A stretch of 64,000 bases of DNA from assembly GCA_022822085.1 (NCBI GenBank), contig JAJECK010000085.1, positions 1-64,000 on the forward strand, in the 5' to 3' direction. Every line of letters starts with the position of its first letter. Within the stretch, counting starts at the first letter, position 1. The notes beneath the pieces are model-generated. The model was not told the DNA's origin and searched no databases. It saw nothing but the letters and a program-made list of their open reading frames with translations. Both the position numbers and the translations under genes were made by a program. Shown piece by piece: positions 36,878 through 48,129 of the stretch. The stretch is from Candidatus Poribacteria bacterium. Lineage in GTDB: Bacteria; Poribacteria; WGA-4E; WGA-3G.

Positions 36878-38620
36878 TTAACATGCACCACACTTTTTGC
36901 ATACTGTGGTATCACATTCACTTGTCATGAACCCTTTTTCATATTTGTTATGTTCAAGTTGTAAGAATTGAGGTTTAACATTTAGGTCAAGGTGGTCCCA
37001 AGGATTTATTTCACTGAAACTTCGTTTTCGTAATGCATAAAAATCTGGGGCTAATCCGTGTGTTCGGAATGCATTATTCCAAGAGTTACCATTTGCAAGT
37101 TCTAAAATAACTTTCCCAAGTCGCCGGTCTCCTCGTGCGAAAACTGCTTCTTGATGTGCCATCCGCGCGCTGGCAGAGGATACTTTAATACTCCCAAGAC
37201 TATTTATCTCACGTTTTAGATATTCAAGTTTTTTAGCAATTGTCTTAGGTGGTTCCATTGCAACCCATTGAAATGGTGTATGCGGTTTTGGCACCATTGG
37301 TGATATGGTAAAACTGATCCGACCAATCTTCCCAGATCGCTTTGCATGTGGCAATAGGAGTGTTCGCATCTCTTTTGCCATTTCAGCAATCGCGGTTACA
37401 TCTGCTGGAGTTTCATTAGGAACACCTATGAGGAAATATAGCCGTAGATTGAGTATATCGCGTTTCAACGCCTCTTCAAATACGTGATAGAGTCTTTCTC
37501 TTGGAATTGCTTTGTTTACGACTTTTTGTAAATTTTCAGTTGCAACTTCGGGGGCAATGGTGATAGTGCCTTGTTCACTATCGGCAAGGGCATCGAGTAA
37601 TGGGGTTTCAACGGTTTCAGCACGTAGCGAGGCACATGAAATACGGTATCCTCTATCAACCAATCCTGAAGCGATTTCGTTAATCTGCGGATGATCAGAG
37701 ATAGATGCGCCAACTAATCCGATTCTATCAGTAATTCCTCTCGCTTTTTCTGCCAAGGCAAGCGTGTTTTCAACAGAACGGTGTCTTGGCCATCTTCGTG
37801 CGTAATCAGCAACACAGAAACGACACTGCCTGCCACATCCACGGACAATTTCAATCAGATGCGCGTTAGAAAATTCAGTATTTGGCGTATGTATGTGTGT
37901 GCACGTTTCTACATCATCCAGAACTGGTACAGCTGCAGCACTTACTTTTGAAGGGAAACTTGACTTTGCGCGTATGTTCTGAACAGTGCCATCATCTTTG
38001 TATGCAACATCATAAAAACTGGGAACATAGAAACCGGGTTCTTTGCCGAGGGATTCTAATAGGTCTTGCTTTGGTGAATTTGACATTTTCCATTCATGGA
38101 ATTTATCCATGAGTGTATGGATTGTCAATTCTGCTTCACCTACGACAAAGACATCAATAAAATCTGCCAGCGGCTCGGGATTATACGATATGTTTATTCC
38201 ACCAGCGATGATAAGCGGATCCCAATCAGTTCGTTCTTTAGCAAGTTGCGGGATGTTGCCTAATGCCAAAGCGCGTGCAATATTTATGTAGTCTGACTCA
38301 AAGGAAACTGAAAATCCTACAATATCAAAAGAATGCAATGGTGTTTGCGTTTCTAAAGAGAAAAGAGGAATATTCTTTTTTTCGAGTTCTCTAACATATT
38401 TAGGTTCAGGTATAAATACGCGTTCACAGGCAGTATCATTACGCCTATTCAATGTTGCATGGATAACCTGAACACCTAAACTAGACATGCCGAGTAGATA
38501 TGTGCCTGGGTAAACCAGTGCAAACCTATTTGATTTGCGGAAGTAGGAAGTTGTCCGATGACTTTCAACAGCGTGTCTTTCAGTATGCCATAACTGTTGA
38601 GTATGTTCGCGTAAATCCAA
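36878..38620 (-). CDS. B12-binding-like radical SAM protein (TIGR03960-like)
   Basis: IVRGCGRQCRFC cluster motif; YPGTYLLGMSSLGVQVIHATLN; C-terminal CDTTVCKKCGAC. Confidence 0.88.
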   Translation of the reverse strand: MDLREHTQQLWHTERHAVESHRTTSYFRKSNRFALVYPGTYLLGMSSLGVQVIHATLNRRNDTACERVFIPEPKYVRELEKKNIPLFSLETQTPLHSFDIVGFSVSFESDYINIARALALGNIPQLAKERTDWDPLIIAGGINISYNPEPLADFIDVFVVGEAELTIHTLMDKFHEWKMSNSPKQDLLESLGKEPGFYVPSFYDVAYKDDGTVQNIRAKSSFPSKVSAAAVPVLDDVETCTHIHTPNTEFSNAHLIEIVRGCGRQCRFCVADYARRWPRHRSVENTLALAEKARGITDRIGLVGASISDHPQINEIASGLVDRGYRISCASLRAETVETPLLDALADSEQGTITIAPEVATENLQKVVNKAIPRERLYHVFEEALKRDILNLRLYFLIGVPNETPADVTAIAEMAKEMRTLLLPHAKRSGKIGRISFTISPMVPKPHTPFQWVAMEPPKTIAKKLEYLKREINSLGSIKVSSASARMAHQEAVFARGDRRLGKVILELANGNSWNNAFRTHGLAPDFYALRKRSFSEINPWDHLDLNVKPQFLQLEHNKYEKGFMTSECDTTVCKKCGAC

Positions 38621-38664
38621 TTGTACCTCTCGTTGTATAGATGAATCGTATAGAATATCTATAC

Positions 38665-39975
38665 TTATCTGCGTTTATCCCTTTTTTGTTGAACCCGTAG
38701 GAATGACGGAATATCCCACTGTTTTTCTTGGTTCTGTTCCTGTTCGTCATTGGTCGCTTGTTCATCATTTTCTGGCTGTTCTTGACCACCTCGCGGGGGT
38801 GCTTGTCTCTGTGAATTTGCAGGTCGTGGTGTTGTTCCTGTTCCTCTTTCTTGTGGTTGTCTTTCCCATGCATTGCGCTGAGAACCAACTTGATTCCTTC
38901 TACCACCTGCAGCCTCATTATTTCGAACACGGCTGCTCTGTAGCATTGGATTTGGTTGGCCATGGCGATTTCCCCCTCCTCCCTGTCTCTGAATAATGTT
39001 AGGATCAGAAGGTGGGTCAAATCCTGTTGCAATTACAGTGACACTAACTTCATCCTTGAGTTCCAATTCTTCTCTATAAACCAACCCGAAGATAGGTTCT
39101 GCATCTTGTGATGCCTCACCAATTACTCGCATCGTTTCATCCAGTTCTGCCATAGTGAAATCAGGAGGCGAAGTGATATTGACGATCATCCCAATAGCTC
39201 CAGAAATGCTGGTTTCCTCAAGCAAAGGTGATGAAATAGCACGTTCTGCCGCTGCTGCAGCACGATTATCACCAGTTGCACGTCCCATACCCATCAATGC
39301 TGTTCCGGCATCACGCATTACGGTTTCTACATCTGCAAAGTCTACATTAATTTCACCAGCTTCAGTTATAATATCAGAGATGCTTTGAACACCTCGTAAT
39401 AAGATTTCATCTCCATATCTAAATGCTTCTTGTATGGGGAGTTTTCTATCATAATTGTCAATCAACCTTTGGTTCGGTACAACGATAACCGAGTCAACAC
39501 TGTTGCGTAGTTCTGAAATTCCCAATTCAGCGTTTTCTGCACGTTTTCTACCTTCAAAATTGAAAGGTCGTGTTACGACACCAATAGTCAATGCTTGTTT
39601 TTCTTTTGCCAAGGCTGCGATTATAGGTGCTGCACCTGTACCGGTCCCACCGCCCATACCTGCTGCGACAAAGACCATGTTTGCGGAATCTACGATATCT
39701 TGTAAGATTTCTCGAGATTCATCAGCAGCTCTTGCCCCAATCTCCGGATTAGAACCAGCACCCAATCCTTTTGTTGTGTTCTCGCCGATCTTAATTTGTG
39801 TTGCACCATGGCAGGTACTAAGTGCTTGTTGATCTGTGTTAACTGCATAAAACTCAATGCCTGTGAGACCTGCTTCAATCATTCGTCTCACAGCATTTCC
39901 ACCGCCTCCGCCCACACCAATAACCTTAATTTTTGCGCTTGCATTATCAAATTCTTCTTGTTCAAAATCTATCAT
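38665..39975 (-). CDS. ftsZ: Cell division protein FtsZ
   Basis: KVIGVGGGGGNAVRRM, AGMGGGTGTGAAP, C-terminal conserved peptide DIPSFLR. Confidence 0.98.
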   Translation of the reverse strand: MIDFEQEEFDNASAKIKVIGVGGGGGNAVRRMIEAGLTGIEFYAVNTDQQALSTCHGATQIKIGENTTKGLGAGSNPEIGARAADESREILQDIVDSANMVFVAAGMGGGTGTGAAPIIAALAKEKQALTIGVVTRPFNFEGRKRAENAELGISELRNSVDSVIVVPNQRLIDNYDRKLPIQEAFRYGDEILLRGVQSISDIITEAGEINVDFADVETVMRDAGTALMGMGRATGDNRAAAAAERAISSPLLEETSISGAIGMIVNITSPPDFTMAELDETMRVIGEASQDAEPIFGLVYREELELKDEVSVTVIATGFDPPSDPNIIQRQGGGGNRHGQPNPMLQSSRVRNNEAAGGRRNQVGSQRNAWERQPQERGTGTTPRPANSQRQAPPRGGQEQPENDEQATNDEQEQNQEKQWDIPSFLRVQQKRDKRR

Positions 39976-40382
39976 CTTAATTTTTAGCCACCTATGTATA
40001 ACTCATCCTTCGGTGCTTTCACAACATAAACTCCATAAGTTTTGTTGTGGAATGTGTTTTACCTACGGCAACATAATTCCTCCTTCACTTGAAGTTTCAT
40101 ACGATTACTACTAACAATGTGTAATTTTAACAATGTGTAATTTACCACGAATGTAATGCCTCTACTCAGATGCTATTTTGTGTAATGTCATTGAACTGAA
40201 TTATTTAATATTTGATCTATATCACTTCAAGTATTTTCATAGGTATGTAATAAAAGTGTAATTTATTATACATATATTAAGTAATTTAGTCAATACATAG
40301 AGTCCTGTAGGCTTTTATATTTAATACCTTGTATGATATATGTATCATATAATTAATAATTTTTACTTCAGGTTTATTGCAT

Positions 40383-41618
40383 TTAGTAACCGAACCACTC
40401 TTTTATAATTCTGAAAACCCCACCCATTGGACTTAGACTGCGTCTCAATACTTGTGCTTGCTTTTCTTCCCGTCGTAATGATTCTCCAAACATTGCTAGG
40501 CCTATGCTTGTTGAAAACATTGGATAATTTACTCGGTCAGTCAATCCTTTTAATTCCAGTGGATAACCTACTTGGACGCGCAGCTGCAAAATCTCTTCAG
40601 CAAGTTCAGTTAAACCATCCATGAGTGCTGTCCCACCTGTTAGGACAAGTCCTGCCGGAAGCTGCATATCACTTATTTCTTTTGCAATTTCTTCAAGAAT
40701 TTCTACCATTCGGTATTCTATGATTTGTGCCAATTCCAGACGACTGATGAATCTTGGTGGTGATGAATCCATTGTTATCGGGACCGGGTTTGAATCCTCT
40801 TCTGTTACCCATTGTGTCCAAGCACATCCTCTATGCAGCTTTAGTTCTTCTGCCATTGGGAGAGTTACTTTCAGATATTGTGCGATATCATTTGTTACGT
40901 GTTGTCCACCCACAGGAAAGACTGCAATATGTTCAATTGCGTCTTCTTTATAAACTATGATGTCGGTTGTTTGGTCACCAATATCTGCGAGGGCAATACC
41001 GACTTCACGTTCATCTCTCTTAAGTACCGATTTTGCTGAAGCAAGTGGAGATACTGTAAGAGTTTCGACACTTGGAATATCTGCACTTTCTACACTGTTC
41101 AACAGACTTTGGATTCCACTTGTATTTGCAGTGATGATATAAGCGTTTGCTTCTAACCGTGAACCTGGCATTCCTATTGGTTCATTACTCTTAGTGATCA
41201 TGTCAATAACAAAGTTCTGTTCCAAAACATGTAGAATATCCTGTCCATCTGGAATAGGTGCTATGCTCCTTGCTGATTGGACTGCTCTATCCACATCATC
41301 CTTTATTATTTGTGAAGCATTTTTAACTGTTATGACACCGCGTGATGTCTGCCCGACAACATGTTCACCAGAAATTCCCAAACATACGGACTCAATGTTA
41401 ACCCCTGCCATGAGTTCTGCTTCAGAAATCGCTTGTCGAATCGCTTCGGCAGTAGAATTAATGTCTACTACAACACCTCTTCTCAAACCTTTTGAGTTTG
41501 CAGCGCCGACACCAATAATTTTCATCTGTCCATCCAAGCTCGGTATTGTATGGCATACCACAGCTGAGATCTTGCTTGAGCCTATATCTAATCCGGTGAT
41601 AATGGTTCCTTTTGCCAT
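40383..41618 (-). CDS. ftsA: Cell division protein FtsA
   Basis: ITGLDIGSSKISAVV, VGIALADIGDQTTDIIVY, GLVLTGGTALMDGL; position next to ftsZ. Confidence 0.96.
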   Translation of the reverse strand: MAKGTIITGLDIGSSKISAVVCHTIPSLDGQMKIIGVGAANSKGLRRGVVVDINSTAEAIRQAISEAELMAGVNIESVCLGISGEHVVGQTSRGVITVKNASQIIKDDVDRAVQSARSIAPIPDGQDILHVLEQNFVIDMITKSNEPIGMPGSRLEANAYIITANTSGIQSLLNSVESADIPSVETLTVSPLASAKSVLKRDEREVGIALADIGDQTTDIIVYKEDAIEHIAVFPVGGQHVTNDIAQYLKVTLPMAEELKLHRGCAWTQWVTEEDSNPVPITMDSSPPRFISRLELAQIIEYRMVEILEEIAKEISDMQLPAGLVLTGGTALMDGLTELAEEILQLRVQVGYPLELKGLTDRVNYPMFSTSIGLAMFGESLRREEKQAQVLRRSLSPMGGVFRIIKEWFGY

Positions 41619-42566
41619 CTATCTGCTGTCACCTCCTATAAATAGTGTATCTTCATATCTGCAATCTAAATATGTATATTGTTCTGGTAATTGTTTAACT
41701 TTTTTGCCTTTTGGATTTTTAATATAGAGATTATACTTTTGTTGTTGAAGCATGAGAAGTCCATTTTGCTTAATAAACAGTCCTACATTATGAAGACCGG
41801 TTTCAAGCATATCAGATGAAATCCATACAGGCATAGGTAAATTTTTTATATCAATTATTATTTTATCTGACACTCTGGCATCAATGCTCTTCAAGATTTT
41901 TCTCATTTCAGGCTTTTTGGCATTTATGTGTTTCAAAATCTGAATACCACGATGTGTTGTTCCGGACTTAATCTGCTTTCCAACTTTAGGGATATGTATT
42001 CCCTCATCCAAAATAAGTGTCAGGTGTGTTAATTTTTCATTTTTAATTGATTCTAACACATGACCTACTTCATCTATCAAGTAAAATGATTCAGACATTT
42101 GGTTTACATTTGTATTTTTCTTCTCTATGTCGTTTAATTTCCCATCTGACGATACTATATATTTTACCCGTGCAAATGGTTTTCGTTCTGTTATTTCAAC
42201 AGACAATTGTCGTTTGGCATAATTTTTTGATACATAGGCATCCTTGATATAACTTAAGTTGTCTTTTAAATATGTGGAAGTTTTAGATTCAGTGTCTGTA
42301 ATTATATTTTGAAGGTTATCTCCTAATACATCAAAAATATGTCCTTCAGTATAGTGAGAATTACCTGTAAGATTTATATTTACATGAACATGTTTAAAAT
42401 CGAACAATCCTACAAATAATTTCATTAGGAACATTAGCGTTACAACAAAGGTACCATAGATTATCAATCTTCTGGTCCGATATCTTGGTGTTCGTATCCT
42501 TTTCGGTTTAAATATACGGTGTTGAGGACCATCATTTCTCCGTTTTCTAACATTTGTGGTATTCAT
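41619..42566 (-). CDS. ftsQ: Cell division protein FtsQ/DivIB
   Basis: Single N-terminal TM, POTRA-like region (VHVNINLTGNSHYTEGHIFDVLGDNL...), position between ftsA and murC. Confidence 0.82.
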   Translation of the reverse strand: MNTTNVRKRRNDGPQHRIFKPKRIRTPRYRTRRLIIYGTFVVTLMFLMKLFVGLFDFKHVHVNINLTGNSHYTEGHIFDVLGDNLQNIITDTESKTSTYLKDNLSYIKDAYVSKNYAKRQLSVEITERKPFARVKYIVSSDGKLNDIEKKNTNVNQMSESFYLIDEVGHVLESIKNEKLTHLTLILDEGIHIPKVGKQIKSGTTHRGIQILKHINAKKPEMRKILKSIDARVSDKIIIDIKNLPMPVWISSDMLETGLHNVGLFIKQNGLLMLQQQKYNLYIKNPKGKKVKQLPEQYTYLDCRYEDTLFIGGDSR

Positions 42567-42580
42567 TATTTACAACTCAT

Positions 42581-43969
42581 TTAGGAGTCCCTGCTACTTA
42601 GAAACTGATTCCCGACATCCATAATATCCCCTGCCCCAAGAGTTATTACAAGGTCTTGTGGTTGTGTAATTTCAATTAAATGTTCAACTACATCCTTCTT
42701 ATCAGATATATAAATAACATTCGGATGCCCCAGTTTTTTAATTGCATTTGCTAAGTTCTCACCAGTAACATTTTCTATTGGTCGTTCACCTGCACCATAG
42801 ATAGAAGTTACTATGAGGACATCTGCTTGATAAAAGGATCGAGAAAACTGATCTGCTAAATCCCTTACACGTGCATATCTATGCGGTTGGAAAACAGCAA
42901 CAATACGGCGATCATATCCATCTTTTGCGGCTTGCAATGCTGCCTGTAATTTAGCTGGATTATGGGCATAATCATCAACAACAACTATGTCGTCTACTTC
43001 CCCCAATATTTCGAAACGTCGATGTACACCTTGAAAGGATTCAAGTGCATTTTTAATGTCAGAAAATGGTATTTCCAATTCAAGACCAACTGCAATTGCT
43101 GCTAAAGAATTTGAAATGTTATGTCTTCCAGGCATTTTCAGATGAATAATGCCACACACTTTCCCATCAGATCGCACTTGATAATGAGATGTAGGACCGT
43201 CAATCTGAATATCCTCTGCAATCAAATCAGCGTGAGAATCAAGTCCATAGGTCACACATCTCTTATTTACCTTTGGTATAAGATTCTTTATGTTATCCTG
43301 ATCCAAACATAAAATTGCTAAACCGTAAAATGGAACTTTGTTGATAAAAGTAAGGAACGTATCCCCAATTTCTTCCACACTGTCATAATAGTCCAGATGA
43401 TCAGCATCTACAGATGTTACAACTGCAATTGTTGGATAAAACATTTCTATAGATCCATAAGCCTCATCCGCTTCTATGACTATCACATCACCGCGTCCGC
43501 TACGTGCATTGCTACCATTTACTAACTTACCACCTACAACAACCGTAGGGTCAAGAGTTGCTAACACTGCTGCGGTCATTGCTGTTGTCGTGGTTTTTCC
43601 ATGAGTCCCACTGACTGCGATACTATAACGCATCCGTGTAATTTCATTCAACATCTCCGCACCGCGGATGATGGGAATTTGAGCTTGAACTGCTGCTTGT
43701 AATTCAGAATTGTTTGCTGGTATTGCTGGAGAAGTAACTACAACATCTGCACCATTAATATGTGAGGAATCATGATTATACCATATATTGGCTCCACAGG
43801 ATTTTAAATGTTCAGTTGCTGCTGACTTTTTAATATCTGAACCAGTGACATTAAAATCGTGATCAAGCAGCACCTCTGCAATACCACTTAACCCTGCTCC
43901 ACCTATACCAATAATATGAATGTGTTGCGTTTTTCCTAACAACGTTTGCCTCCAGCAAAAACGTTTCAC
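42581..43969 (-). CDS. murC: UDP-N-acetylmuramate--L-alanine ligase
   Basis: IHIIGIGGAGLSGIAEVL, AVSGTHGKTTTTAM, VVDDYAHNPAKL. Confidence 0.97.
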   Translation of the reverse strand: MKRFCWRQTLLGKTQHIHIIGIGGAGLSGIAEVLLDHDFNVTGSDIKKSAATEHLKSCGANIWYNHDSSHINGADVVVTSPAIPANNSELQAAVQAQIPIIRGAEMLNEITRMRYSIAVSGTHGKTTTTAMTAAVLATLDPTVVVGGKLVNGSNARSGRGDVIVIEADEAYGSIEMFYPTIAVVTSVDADHLDYYDSVEEIGDTFLTFINKVPFYGLAILCLDQDNIKNLIPKVNKRCVTYGLDSHADLIAEDIQIDGPTSHYQVRSDGKVCGIIHLKMPGRHNISNSLAAIAVGLELEIPFSDIKNALESFQGVHRRFEILGEVDDIVVVDDYAHNPAKLQAALQAAKDGYDRRIVAVFQPHRYARVRDLADQFSRSFYQADVLIVTSIYGAGERPIENVTGENLANAIKKLGHPNVIYISDKKDVVEHLIEITQPQDLVITLGAGDIMDVGNQFLSSRDS

Positions 43970-44008
43970 TTATTCAATGAACGAAGGGTAAACATCTAAT
44001 GTTTACTC

Positions 44009-45232
44009 CTATGATGCCAGTCTATATATTGACTCTGCTATTGTTTGACTCGCCATGGGATGTCCTAAATTCTTACTTGCCGATTTCATTTGTTGATATA
44101 TGTCATTGTTAGTAAAAATATGAAATAGGTTATCTGCTAAAATTTCTGGTGTCAATAATTCTTGTTGAAGAACGATTGCTGCCCCTGCATTCGCTACAGA
44201 TTGTGCATTATCTACTTGGTTGTTCCCAACAGCAGCGGGTAATGGAATAAAAATTGCAGGTATTCCACAAGCGGTGATTTCTGAGACAGTCATTCCGCCT
44301 GCTCTACATATCATTATATCTGCGATACTATAAATTTCCTCAACGTTATCAAAATACGGTTGAACGTGGTGTGGGATGCAGTTTTCTGTATAAGATGCTT
44401 TTATATCCTCAATGTTTGCTTTCCCTGTTTGATGAATAATTTGGATAGGTATTGCTGTTGAACTATCATTTGTCATTACATCTTCACAATCTGATTCGGG
44501 AATGATCTTTTGTGTAAATTTTGCAATTAATGGAGATGCATTAATCATTGCTTCATTTACTGCTTGAGAACCTTGGCTGCCACCCATTACAAATACCGTT
44601 TTTCGATTTGGATTCAGTTTATATTTCCTATATGTTATTTCTTCACGTGGATATTCCGTAATTCCAGGACGAATTGGATTACCAGTAACCTGTACGATGT
44701 GTTCTGGGAATCGTTGGGATTGTTGCGGTAATGCAAGGTATGCGGCAATTGCCCAACGTGCAAGAATACTGTTTGTCAAACCTGGGGACACATTCTGTTC
44801 CTGAATTGCTATGGGAATGTCAAGCAGCCAAGCTGCAAAGAGAACAGGTCCAGAAACATAACCACCTGTTCCTATTACGACATCTGGTTTTAGCTGCTTT
44901 AAATACTTCAATGACTGTAATAGTCCATTACATACCTTTATGATAACAGGCAACCACCTCCATGTCAAGCTGCGAGGGAATCCTTCAACAGTGATGGGTA
45001 GAAATTGGAATCCATGTTGTGGTATTAGTGTAGCTTCCAACCGATCATTTCCGCCAATAAAAACAAGGTCTACTTCAGAGTTAATTCGTTGAAGTGCCTG
45101 TGCAATTCCGATAGCAGGATATATGTGCCCACCTGTTCCACCGCCAGCAAGAACGAACTTTTTTAAATTCTTATAATCGTGATTTTCTAAGTGTATGTTA
45201 GGTTTTGTTTGAGTTGTATCTTGAGTTTTCAC
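44009..45232 (-). CDS. murG: UDP-GlcNAc:lipid I GlcNAc-transferase
   Basis: FVLAGGGTGGHIYPAIGIA, VIGTGGYVSGPV, FVMGGSQGSQAVN, ICRAGGMTVSEI. Confidence 0.97.
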   Translation of the reverse strand: MKTQDTTQTKPNIHLENHDYKNLKKFVLAGGGTGGHIYPAIGIAQALQRINSEVDLVFIGGNDRLEATLIPQHGFQFLPITVEGFPRSLTWRWLPVIIKVCNGLLQSLKYLKQLKPDVVIGTGGYVSGPVLFAAWLLDIPIAIQEQNVSPGLTNSILARWAIAAYLALPQQSQRFPEHIVQVTGNPIRPGITEYPREEITYRKYKLNPNRKTVFVMGGSQGSQAVNEAMINASPLIAKFTQKIIPESDCEDVMTNDSSTAIPIQIIHQTGKANIEDIKASYTENCIPHHVQPYFDNVEEIYSIADIMICRAGGMTVSEITACGIPAIFIPLPAAVGNNQVDNAQSVANAGAAIVLQQELLTPEILADNLFHIFTNNDIYQQMKSASKNLGHPMASQTIAESIYRLAS

Positions 45233-45321
45233 ATCAATCTTTTAAAATCATTTTCTGATATTTTGAATGTGTAAGTCAAATTATATATCTATCTCTTTGA
45301 CTAATATCCTGACATATTTGT

Positions 45322-46524
45322 TTATATTCTTCTGGTTTTCAGTGTTGTCCTTGTGGCACTCCTTGAGATATTTAATAATATTCCAACACAAACTAAACTG
45401 ATAACAAGAGAGGATCCACCATAACTTAGGAACGGTAAGGTTATACCTTTTGTTGGTAGAAATCCAGTTACAACACCAATGTTGATAAAAGTTTGTAGAC
45501 CGATTATTAGTGTAAGTCCAGTTGCGAATAATGCCCCGAACCGATTTTCAGTTCGTCTTGCGATTGATATACCTCGCCAAACAAAAACCATAAATATTAT
45601 GGTAACACTGGCTGCACCGATGAATCCAAATTCTTCCCCTATAACCGAAAAAATAAAATCTGTGTGGGGATAAGGTAAATAATTAATTTTTGCTGCGCTT
45701 TCATCAATGCCTACTCCATATAACCCACCCCATTGAAATGCTTCTAATGAGCGTTCAAGTTGAAAACCCGCTGCATCAGAAGATTGTAGCGTCGCCCAAT
45801 AATCTGTTACTCGTTTCAATCGATACGAACTGCTAAAAATAAATCCAGCCAACAGCCCCACTCCACCCCCGATTAAGATGAACGTATGTGAAAGACGGAT
45901 CCCCCCAATAAATAATATACACCCGGCAGTAGCAGCCAATAACACAGCAGACCCGAAATCTGGTTGTCTTGCAACTAAACCGAACATCAGTCCAATTATG
46001 AGGATGTTAGGTAACACACCATTGAAAAAACTCTTTATCCGTTCTGGTTTTCGTGCTAAAAAATGTGCTATATGAATTAGCAAAGCGACTTTTGCAAATT
46101 CAACCGGTTGAAAATTGACACCTTTTACAGAGATCCATCGTCTAAATATCCCACCTTCTGCCCCACTGACTCCCATCCCTATTGGCGTGAAGACAAGAGC
46201 TAACAGGACGAATGCGAGAAATAACAATATGTTACTGTACTTTTCATACAGCCTATACGGGATGTATGAGGCAATACCCATACCTGCTAAACCTATGATG
46301 CATGCAAATATTTGTATTTTTAGGTATTGGTAGTTATTTCCGTATTGTTTTAATGACAAGACATGTCCGGCACTATATACCATCAATAGACCGATTCCAA
46401 CCAATAGGAGGGTTACAGCAAGCAAACCAGTGTCAACTCTACCCGTACCTGTTATTTGTTGCACTTCTCTATCGGATGGAATAGATCCTGTATTGGTATA
46501 ATTCAGTGTATTTTGATTTTGCAT
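45322..46524 (-). CDS. ftsW: SEDS lipid II polymerase FtsW
   Basis: Multi-pass; ...NIGVVTGFLPTKGITLPFLSYGGSSLV. Confidence 0.96.
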   Translation of the reverse strand: MQNQNTLNYTNTGSIPSDREVQQITGTGRVDTGLLAVTLLLVGIGLLMVYSAGHVLSLKQYGNNYQYLKIQIFACIIGLAGMGIASYIPYRLYEKYSNILLFLAFVLLALVFTPIGMGVSGAEGGIFRRWISVKGVNFQPVEFAKVALLIHIAHFLARKPERIKSFFNGVLPNILIIGLMFGLVARQPDFGSAVLLAATAGCILFIGGIRLSHTFILIGGGVGLLAGFIFSSSYRLKRVTDYWATLQSSDAAGFQLERSLEAFQWGGLYGVGIDESAAKINYLPYPHTDFIFSVIGEEFGFIGAASVTIIFMVFVWRGISIARRTENRFGALFATGLTLIIGLQTFINIGVVTGFLPTKGITLPFLSYGGSSLVISLVCVGILLNISRSATRTTLKTRRI

Positions 46525-46574
46525 TTGTCGTTTGTATGTTATGTATTATTATGGAAAAGAATAAAAAAATCATA

Positions 46575-48053
46575 TTAGTTGTCTATTTTAGGTTTCAGTG
46601 AGTTAACTGCGTTTCTAAATGATTCACCCCGTTCTTTGTAATCCGAATACATGTCAAAACTTGCATTTGCTGGAGAAAGAAGAACTATGTCTCCTTTTAC
46701 AGCATGTGTATAAGCAAATTCCACAGCATCTTCCATTGTTCCAGTCTGGTAAATCGGGGCGTACTCACTAAGTGTATTATGTATGTTGTGTGTGTGTTCT
46801 CCAAGCAATATTAAACATTTAACACTCTCTTGAACAAGATCAATTAGGGGTTCGTAAATGTTCCCTTTATCAAAACCCCCGATGATTAGGAAAATTTGCT
46901 TAGCATTTTCACTTGTGTATCTTGTATTTTTAATGGACTCGAGAGCAGCGTATGTTGCTATGACGTTTGTTGCTTTAGAATCGTTTATGTAATCTACTCC
47001 ATTTAATGCTCGTACTTTTTCAAATGCATGCTCAAGTGCAATATGTTTCTTATCAAATTCCAGAAGAGCTTGTCGCATATCGGTGTGTGGTACACCGTAG
47101 ATTGTCCCGATAACCGTAGCTGCCAGTACATTACGTATGTTATGTGATCCAGCTAATGGTATCTCAGTTACATTACATATTAAGTTTTCTTGCTTATTAT
47201 GATAATTATATATATTGATTTGATCTCCATATCTTCGCAGACCAACTCCAACCTTACAACCATTATCCGCGCAAAAACAGTTCAATCCACTTTCTGTATC
47301 TTTTAAATTATCTGTGAAATAAGCGGTATTTGCATCAGAGTCATCTGAAAGTCGTTTAACTCTATCGTCCGCTGCGTTTAGGACTATCCAGTCCGATTCA
47401 GTCTGATTTGCATATATTTTACGTTTAGCATTGATATATGCATCCATTGTTTTGTGACGATCAAGATGATCACGCGACAAATTTAAAACGACACTTACTT
47501 CTGGACGAAAAAAATAGGTGCTTTCTAACTGGAAGCTGCTCACCTCAACAACAGCCAGGTCTTTATCAGTTAATAATGCTGATTTTCTTGCTAATGGAAC
47601 ACCGATATTTCCTGCAACAATCACATTTGTAAAAAGGTTACTCTTCTCCAGAATTGCTGCAGTCAATAAGGTTGTTGTAGACTTACCTTTTGTTCCTGTA
47701 ATTGCAACAATAGGTGCATGACATTGACCAGCTGATACTTCCAATTCTCCTATAATAGATATTTGTCTCCTTTTTGCCTCACATAGAATTGGAATATCCA
47801 GCGGCACACCTGGTGAAACAACAATCAAATCAGCGTTGTCAATACAAGAAATCCCATGTCCTCCAAGTTGGAATTCAATAGGGGCTCCATCCAATTGGTT
47901 AATTTCAGAAGACAGTAAATCTCTTTCACGTGTATCAGTAAGTGTGATTTTTGCACCTAAGTCGTATAGTAGCCATGCAATTGCAATGCCACTTCTACTT
48001 GCCCCAAAAACAGTAATCTGTAAACCTGAATAAAGATTAGGCTTGGATGTCAT
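46575..48053 (-). CDS. murD: UDP-N-acetylmuramoylalanine--D-glutamate ligase
   Basis: VAITGTKGKSTTTLLTAAIL, LNLSRDHLDRH, YINDSKATN. Confidence 0.96.
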   Translation of the reverse strand: MTSKPNLYSGLQITVFGASRSGIAIAWLLYDLGAKITLTDTRERDLLSSEINQLDGAPIEFQLGGHGISCIDNADLIVVSPGVPLDIPILCEAKRRQISIIGELEVSAGQCHAPIVAITGTKGKSTTTLLTAAILEKSNLFTNVIVAGNIGVPLARKSALLTDKDLAVVEVSSFQLESTYFFRPEVSVVLNLSRDHLDRHKTMDAYINAKRKIYANQTESDWIVLNAADDRVKRLSDDSDANTAYFTDNLKDTESGLNCFCADNGCKVGVGLRRYGDQINIYNYHNKQENLICNVTEIPLAGSHNIRNVLAATVIGTIYGVPHTDMRQALLEFDKKHIALEHAFEKVRALNGVDYINDSKATNVIATYAALESIKNTRYTSENAKQIFLIIGGFDKGNIYEPLIDLVQESVKCLILLGEHTHNIHNTLSEYAPIYQTGTMEDAVEFAYTHAVKGDIVLLSPANASFDMYSDYKERGESFRNAVNSLKPKIDN

Positions 48054-48129
48054 AACATTTCCTCAACCTTATAGTCATAACATTTCCTCAACTTTAGAAT
48101 TGATAAGGTTGCAAATCGAGGATAAACAC

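Noticed and set aside
39155-39832. Plus-strand ORFs of 77 and 125 aa inside ftsZ
   Set aside because: Antisense to ftsZ; spurious.
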